Positions 60,998 to 64,000 of a stretch of 64,000 bases of DNA are shown here, in pieces. Both the position numbers and the translations under genes were made by a program. Source of the DNA: Thermoclostridium sp036562185 (GTDB taxonomy: Bacteria > Bacillota > Clostridia > DSM-8532); contig DATCKN010000036.1 of the NCBI GenBank assembly GCA_036562185.1, positions 1 to 64,000 on the forward strand, written 5' to 3'. The notes below the pieces were generated by a model. It ran no database searches, was not told the DNA's origin, and was given only the letters and a program-made list of their open reading frames with translations. Numbering within the stretch: position 1 is the stretch's first letter; each line of letters begins with the position of its first letter.

Positions 60998-63097
60998 TCA
61001 GTTTATTTTAAACATAGACACGGCATTTTGAAGTTCCTTGGCGGTTTTATCCATGTCACGGGCAAGATTAGTAAGGACTTCAGCGCTTGCCATTTGTTCT
61101 TCTGTGCTTGCCGATACTTCCTGCGAAGTAGCTGCAGCTTCCTGCGATACCGCCGAGATATTTTCCATTGATGAAATGGTTTTTTGTCTCAGGGTAAGCA
61201 TGTCGCCCACCGATTTTTCAACTTCATTCATGTATTCCGTAATTTCTTTCATCGAAGCTGAGATTGTATTAAACGCATCATTGGTTTGATCAACGGCTTC
61301 CATCTGCTCCTGTACTATAATGCTTGTATTGCTTGCTTCAGACACAGCATGCTCTGTCTTGTTGTATATATCGTTTATAATATTGTTTATCATGATTGAA
61401 GCCTCTTTTGTCTGGTCGGCAAGTTTTTTAACCTCATCTGCAACGACAGCAAAGCCACGGCCGGCTTCACCTGCACGCGCAGCTTCTATTGCAGCATTCA
61501 GGGACAACAGGTTTGTCTGCTCAGAGATGGCTACGATGAGTTTGGTTATTTTGCGGATTTGCCTCATATCATTATTAAGGCTGTTTATTTCATCAACTAT
61601 CTTCGAGGAAGCTTCCTTGGTCTGGTTAGCCCGTTCATTCAGGACTTTAACCTTGGATATTGCATCGGTACTTGTTTCTTCTGTGCTTGTAATTAAATCA
61701 GACATGTCGGAGAGTTTCCGGGTCATATTGTTAATACCGTCAGAGAGTTCATTCATATATTCCACTGTTTTGGACACTTCCTGAGCCTGTTCCGAAGAAC
61801 CTTTTGCAACTTCCTGAAGAGTTATTGCAATCTGTTCGGATGAAGCAAGTGTCTGCTCCGATGATGAATACATCCTTTCTGCACTGGCTAGCACATTGCT
61901 AACTGAAATTTGAACTTTTTCAATTAATTTTTTGATGTTCTGAATCATATCATCGTAGTTTGATATTACTTCGCCAATCTCGTCATTGCTGTTATCGGTT
62001 ACCAATAAGGTAAAGTCCCCCGACTTGGCTTTTCTCATCAAGTTGACCAGTTTCATCAAAGGAACCGAAATGCTGTTTGATATGGTAAAGGCAAGAATCA
62101 CTGCCAGCACTATGGCTATTAAACCGATGACAATAATGGATATCCCAATTGCTTTTGCGGCAGAATTCAGGAAAGAATAGGGTGTTATGGTTACAATCCA
62201 ATAAGGTGTATTTTCTATTTTAAAATAATTACAGTGTGATTTTTCTTTCAGGTGAATATCAAAAGCACTGTAACTGTCAATGTTTGATGCAACTGCTTCT
62301 ATTAAATTTTCATAAGGGTATATGGTTCCGGGCGATTTTGATTGATCGGTGGAATATAAAATGGTTCCGTCTTCCGTCAAAAACAATAATTCAACCTTAT
62401 CACCTAATTTGAGAGAGTCAAAACGCTGATTGATTTTGAGATTATTCAGGGTAATAAAATAGTTGCCGATCCATTTGCTTGTTGATATATTGACAACTTT
62501 TCGTGCATATATGATGTCGGTATTATTAATATACCACTTATATGCTTCTCCGCTGTCTGTAAAATTCTGATTTAACTCGTTGTAATCCGTTGAATTGGAT
62601 GCAACACCAACATATATTGCTGTATTTTTTGGAGTAATCAACCTTACTTCCAGTATATTGCTGTTTTGGGATGATATGATATTCATCTCGCTTTTAATGT
62701 TGTTATGGGCATCTATCCTGTCTACCATTTCGAGTTCATCATAATTGTTGAAACTTTTCTGCAAAAGTGTTGAAAAAATAAAAGAATTAGAAGTCTCTAC
62801 AATTTTGCTGAATTCCGATGATACATTGTTTCCAAACTGAACTACAATCTGCTCTGTATATTGCTTTATAATATCTGAAACCAGTGATCTTGCGCTATTG
62901 AATGATGCTATTCCCAAAACCAGAAGTGGCACTATCGAAATTACCAGGAATGATATTATCAGCCTTTGGCGTATTTTAACTTTTCGGATAAGATTAAACC
63001 TCCTGCTGATAATTAAATTTTTGACGCCGGCTTTCTGAAAATCTTTTTTCAGTTTTCCTTGATATTTAGAGAAACTTTGCCTGAATTTTTCCAACAT
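60998..63097 (-). CDS. Methyl-accepting chemotaxis protein
   Basis: A 699-residue transmembrane receptor. TM1 is at about 46-66, followed by an extracellular Cache-type sensor (about 70-310), TM2 (about 315-345), HAMP (about 345-400) and a signalling domain with the conserved tip SEQTNLLSLNAAIEAARAGE then GRGFAVVADEV. It should bind an unknown ligand outside and signal to CheA/CheW. The sensor resembles dCache modules. ATG 63097 follows GGGGGGTT; the longer frame includes the promoter. Confidence 0.93.
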   Translation of the reverse strand: MLEKFRQSFSKYQGKLKKDFQKAGVKNLIISRRFNLIRKVKIRQRLIISFLVISIVPLLVLGIASFNSARSLVSDIIKQYTEQIVVQFGNNVSSEFSKIVETSNSFIFSTLLQKSFNNYDELEMVDRIDAHNNIKSEMNIISSQNSNILEVRLITPKNTAIYVGVASNSTDYNELNQNFTDSGEAYKWYINNTDIIYARKVVNISTSKWIGNYFITLNNLKINQRFDSLKLGDKVELLFLTEDGTILYSTDQSKSPGTIYPYENLIEAVASNIDSYSAFDIHLKEKSHCNYFKIENTPYWIVTITPYSFLNSAAKAIGISIIVIGLIAIVLAVILAFTISNSISVPLMKLVNLMRKAKSGDFTLLVTDNSNDEIGEVISNYDDMIQNIKKLIEKVQISVSNVLASAERMYSSSEQTLASSEQIAITLQEVAKGSSEQAQEVSKTVEYMNELSDGINNMTRKLSDMSDLITSTEETSTDAISKVKVLNERANQTKEASSKIVDEINSLNNDMRQIRKITKLIVAISEQTNLLSLNAAIEAARAGEAGRGFAVVADEVKKLADQTKEASIMINNIINDIYNKTEHAVSEASNTSIIVQEQMEAVDQTNDAFNTISASMKEITEYMNEVEKSVGDMLTLRQKTISSMENISAVSQEAAATSQEVSASTEEQMASAEVLTNLARDMDKTAKELQNAVSMFKIN

Positions 63098-63179
63098 GTT
63101 TAACCCCCCATGATTCCTTTTGAGATAACTCAGGTTATCTGCAAAATTAATATGATGCCAACATATTTGGTTATTAATT

Positions 63180-63206
63180 ATATCGGCAAAATGCGCAGTA
63201 TTGTTA
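63180..63206 (-). promoter_or_regulatory. Sigma-D (flagellar/chemotaxis) promoter of the receptor gene
   Basis: On the minus strand TAAC (63206-63203), 15 nt, then GCCGATAT (63187-63180) matches the sigma-D consensus TAAA-N15-GCCGATAT at eleven of twelve positions. It lies about 80 nt before the receptor start, so receptor expression is probably tied to motility. Confidence 0.75.
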
Positions 63207-63459
63207 GATAATTTAGAAAACAGGCAAACTTGGATATAGTTCATCCCTTTATTTATTGCTTAAAGAATGCCATAATAATTACGGTATTATCAGACTTTCA
63301 GAATTGAGTATCCGTATATATTATAATGAGCATAGGTTATATCACTCTATAATAGGCGGACGTATGATTGAAACTGTGTACAGTATTGCATAGCAGTTTC
63401 CCACATTTTTGACTGAGAAGAACATCATTGATTTTATTTAGTACTTGAAGGGAAAATGC
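63207..63459. other. Gene-free stretch between the receptor and sigma-factor genes
   Basis: About 250 nt with no supported gene. A TATAAT at 63322-63327 lacks a -35 at the right distance, and TTGACT at 63409-63414 lacks a good -10. A 9-codon frame at 63364 has no proper ribosome site. Confidence 0.5.
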
Positions 63460-64000
63460 ATGGAAGATAAGATAATTGTTGAAAAGTGCTTAAACGGTGA
63501 TACAGATTCTTTCGAGTATCTCGTTACCAAGTACAAAAAACTTGTATATTCCATAGCACTTCGTTTTCTTAAGGACACTCACCTGGCTGAAGACATTACG
63601 CAGGAAGTGTTTTTTAAGGCATACCGAAAACTGGATATGTATGATACAAATATGAAATTCTCGGCATGGATAAGCCGGATAGCTCATAATACATGCATAG
63701 ATACTATACGTAAGAATAAGAATTATTCGGTTGTTGCCGGTGATGAACCAATTATTGAAGATACCGAAGGGGAGTCGGCTGATGAAGTACTGGTCCAAAA
63801 AGAGAAAAAGCAGTGGCTGGAAGAGCAAATCAGATTGCTTAAACCGGGCTATAAAACCCCGTTGCTTCTTTTTCACCAGGCAGGATTAAGCTATGAAGAA
63901 ATTGCAAAAAGCATGAATGTACCTTTGAGTATAGTAAAGAATAGAATTTACAGAGCGAGGAAGATGCTAAAGGAAAAGATGAATGAATATTATAAGGAGG
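63460..64000 (+). CDS. ECF-type RNA polymerase sigma factor (right end cut off)
   Basis: An open frame from ATG 63460, behind GAAGGGAA, runs 180 codons to the window edge without a stop. It shows sigma region 2 (LVTKYKKLVYSIALRF, AEDITQEVFFKAYRKL, FSAWISRIAHNTCID) and region 4 (LSYEEIAKSMNVPLSIVKNR then IYRARKML) with no regions 1 or 3, so it is an extracytoplasmic-function sigma factor. Length suggests only a few residues are missing. An anti-sigma gene would be expected downstream, outside the window. Confidence 0.9.
   Translation, partial: MEDKIIVEKCLNGDTDSFEYLVTKYKKLVYSIALRFLKDTHLAEDITQEVFFKAYRKLDMYDTNMKFSAWISRIAHNTCIDTIRKNKNYSVVAGDEPIIEDTEGESADEVLVQKEKKQWLEEQIRLLKPGYKTPLLLFHQAGLSYEEIAKSMNVPLSIVKNRIYRARKMLKEKMNEYYKE

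Noticed and set aside
63364..63393. 9-codon frame before the sigma factor
   Set aside because: Poor ribosome site spacing and no other support.
1..64000. CRISPR array, prophage or insertion sequence
   Set aside because: No regularly spaced long repeats with unique spacers, no transposase, integrase or phage structural frames. The only tandem repeat is the short one at 59896-60020.

Overview
The window looks like a chromosome segment from a low-to-mid-GC, spore-forming, anaerobic member of the Firmicutes, class Clostridia, most like the cellulolytic/thermophilic clostridia (Acetivibrio, Ruminiclostridium or Thermoclostridium type). The grounds are strong AGGAGG-type ribosome sites with frequent GTG/TTG starts, sporulation and germination genes (spoIVFB, sleB-ypeB), an Rnf complex, a V-type ATPase, the short HisG plus HisZ pair, and Clostridia-type families (DUF6106, DUF4330, CsaB). 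Species is not claimed. I see no phage, insertion sequence or CRISPR array.

Layout. 1-7.3 kb: a histidine operon hisZ-hisG-hisD-hisC-hisB-purC-hisA behind a perfect consensus promoter, with an internal promoter and a compact, apparently pseudoknotted RNA in front of hisB. hisI-hisE lie at 23.9 kb, and hisH and hisF are not in the window. 7.4-13.1 kb: a GNAT acetyltransferase; an XRE-cupin regulator with an AMP-forming acyl-CoA synthetase; 6S RNA; spoIVFA-like/spoIVFB with a possible sigma-E promoter; metF. 13.3-23.7 kb: DUF6106 protein, GH18 hydrolase, membrane protein, tRNA-Arg(CCG), acpS, the YhaO/YhaN nuclease pair, sleB-ypeB, a lipoprotein. 23.9-26.1 kb: hisI, hisE, a small membrane protein, argD (convergent). 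26.4-35.4 kb: a possible small RNA, then a nine-gene V-type ATPase operon (G/H, C, I, K, F, E, A, B, D). 35.4-37.1 kb: a 49-codon gene and a flavoprotein. 38-47 kb: two convergent sets of cell-surface glycan genes (glycosyltransferase, O-antigen-ligase type polymerase, flippase, CapK-like ligase, glycosyltransferase-CsaB fusion). 47.3-49.5 kb: glutaredoxin-like protein, thioredoxin reductase, DUF362 protein. 49.7 kb: a possible minus-strand small RNA. 50.2-51.5 kb: mrnC-rlmB.

51.5-60.8 kb is the most unusual part. Four genes related to complex I / Ech hydrogenase (NuoL/M/N-like, NuoH-like, NuoB-like, NuoCD-like) sit just upstream of rnfCDGEAB. The small subunit keeps its four Fe-S cysteines. 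By eye, the large subunit has lost all four NiFe-site cysteines and the membrane subunits have lost their usual pumping residues, and there is no ferredoxin-type subunit. It looks like an intact but non-canonical electron-transfer module next to a ferredoxin:NAD oxidoreductase.

The right end has a chemotaxis receptor with a near-consensus sigma-D promoter and an ECF sigma factor cut by the window edge.

All assignments are by reading translated sequence, motifs and gene order; no database search was run. Residue numbers are approximate and RNA foldings were done by hand.
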